5,955 nucleotides of DNA, taken from contig JAESUD010000098.1 of assembly GCA_016763335.1 (NCBI GenBank), forward strand, positions 1-5,955, in the 5' to 3' direction. Both the position numbers and the translations under genes were made by a program. Shown in pieces: positions 5,344 to 5,955 of the stretch; position 1 is the first letter of the stretch, and each line of letters starts with the position of its first letter. The notes under the pieces were generated by a model. That model did no database searches. It was not told the DNA's origin and was given only the letters and a program-made list of their open reading frames with translations. This stretch comes from Emcibacteraceae bacterium (GTDB lineage Bacteria > Pseudomonadota > Alphaproteobacteria > Sphingomonadales > Emcibacteraceae).

Positions 5344-5933
5344 CCAGAACGATTAACGGCTTCCTCACCATTATAAATCAACCGTGTTGACCACGGAATT
5401 GGATTTCTAAGCGCATAATGTGCCATGCATCCACCTTCTGCTTCACTCAGCAAATCCATTATCTTTTCTTTTGGTTCTGGGCTCTCAATTATTACATGGG
5501 TTTCAACCATATCGCAGCCGCCTTCGGTCATATAACCATGTTCACGCATATGGCCTAGGTTGGTTCTGAACCTAATGCGTTGCTCTAATTTCAGGCTATC
5601 CACCTTAATTTTGCGCGCTGTCAAAATATCTGTTAAATGCGTCATTAAACAAAACCCGATGCCTGCCGCAAAAAAGGCCAGCGGTGGTGGCGCCGTATCT
5701 TCGCCCACTGGTGGCTGCTCATCGCAGTAAAGCTTTACCGGGCTAAATCCAGGGATGTTTACAGATACAACTCCCATTTTTGACTGCATATTACCAGCTT
5801 CCGCCGTTAAGTTCACATCAAATGTGTATGGTTCAGGATGACGCGCCTTTGTAAATGGTCCTACTTCAAACTGGGTCGGGGCGATAGCCTCTTTGCTGCG
5901 CTCACCGACATGGAAATGTTTTTCTTCTGACAT
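5340..5933 (-). CDS. OsmC/Ohr-family protein (probable thiol peroxidase)
   Basis: The 197-residue protein matches the OsmC-like fold (PF02566). GEDTAPPPLAFFAAGIGFCLMTHL (77-100) holds the first conserved Cys (C95) at the start of the central helix, and AEGGCMAHYALRNPIPW holds the second (C169). In OsmC and Ohr this Cys pair reduces organic hydroperoxides in the cytoplasm. The chain is longer than classical OsmC (about 140 residues), with an extra N-terminal segment of some 30 residues and two more cysteines (C70, C140). It may belong to a less-studied OsmC-like subgroup, so peroxidase activity is inferred. ATG 5933 has AGGAGA (complement of 5941-5946) seven bases upstream, a strong site. Its stop shares TTAA (5340-5343) with the stop of the convergent membrane gene. 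Its promoter lies beyond the right edge. Confidence 0.85.
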   Translation of the reverse strand: MSEEKHFHVGERSKEAIAPTQFEVGPFTKARHPEPYTFDVNLTAEAGNMQSKMGVVSVNIPGFSPVKLYCDEQPPVGEDTAPPPLAFFAAGIGFCLMTHLTDILTARKIKVDSLKLEQRIRFRTNLGHMREHGYMTEGGCDMVETHVIIESPEPKEKIMDLLSEAEGGCMAHYALRNPIPWSTRLIYNGEEAVNRSG

Positions 5934-5955
5934 ATAATTTTCTCCTGAATATTAA

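Overview
The window is a compact piece of a Gram-negative bacterial chromosome, modest in GC, with long AT-rich intergenic stretches. Exported proteins, an outer-membrane beta-barrel ending in Phe, a twin-arginine leader and the style of the GMC oxidoreductase, agmatinase and FMN-binding proteins suggest a proteobacterium. A marine-type alphaproteobacterium is my best guess, but this is inference. There are seven complete protein genes and one cut by the left edge. I see no RNA gene, insertion sequence or CRISPR array.

Left part (1-1281): a GMC-type FAD oxidoreductase (minus strand, truncated) is divergent from a secreted DUF1080 / 3-keto-disaccharide-hydrolase-type protein (plus strand). Their promoters appear to lie back to back, with overlapping -35 elements near 490-496. 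The pairing suggests 3-keto-sugar metabolism: oxidation of a glycoside at C3, then cleavage.

Middle (1318-2244): an agmatinase-family ureohydrolase on the minus strand with all manganese-binding motifs. It is convergent with the DUF1080 gene. The 265-base AT-rich region 2245-2509 separates it from the next operon, which runs the other way.

Right part (2510-5343): a tight four-gene plus-strand operon. It encodes a beta-barrel outer-membrane protein, a twin-arginine FMN-binding protein with the flavinylation motif SGAT, a signal-less ApbE flavin transferase, and a four-helix membrane protein with two pairs of membrane histidines that look like ligands for two b hemes. A near-perfect Fur box (2462-2480) sits over the predicted transcription start. 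I infer an iron-regulated flavin-based extracytosolic electron-transfer system: quinol or cytosolic electrons pass through two hemes to a periplasmic covalent FMN, probably to reduce ferric iron or an iron chelate, with the barrel as outer-membrane component. This is the most interesting content of the window.

Right end (5340-5933): an OsmC/Ohr-family thiol peroxidase-like protein on the minus strand, sharing its stop-codon bases with the end of the operon.
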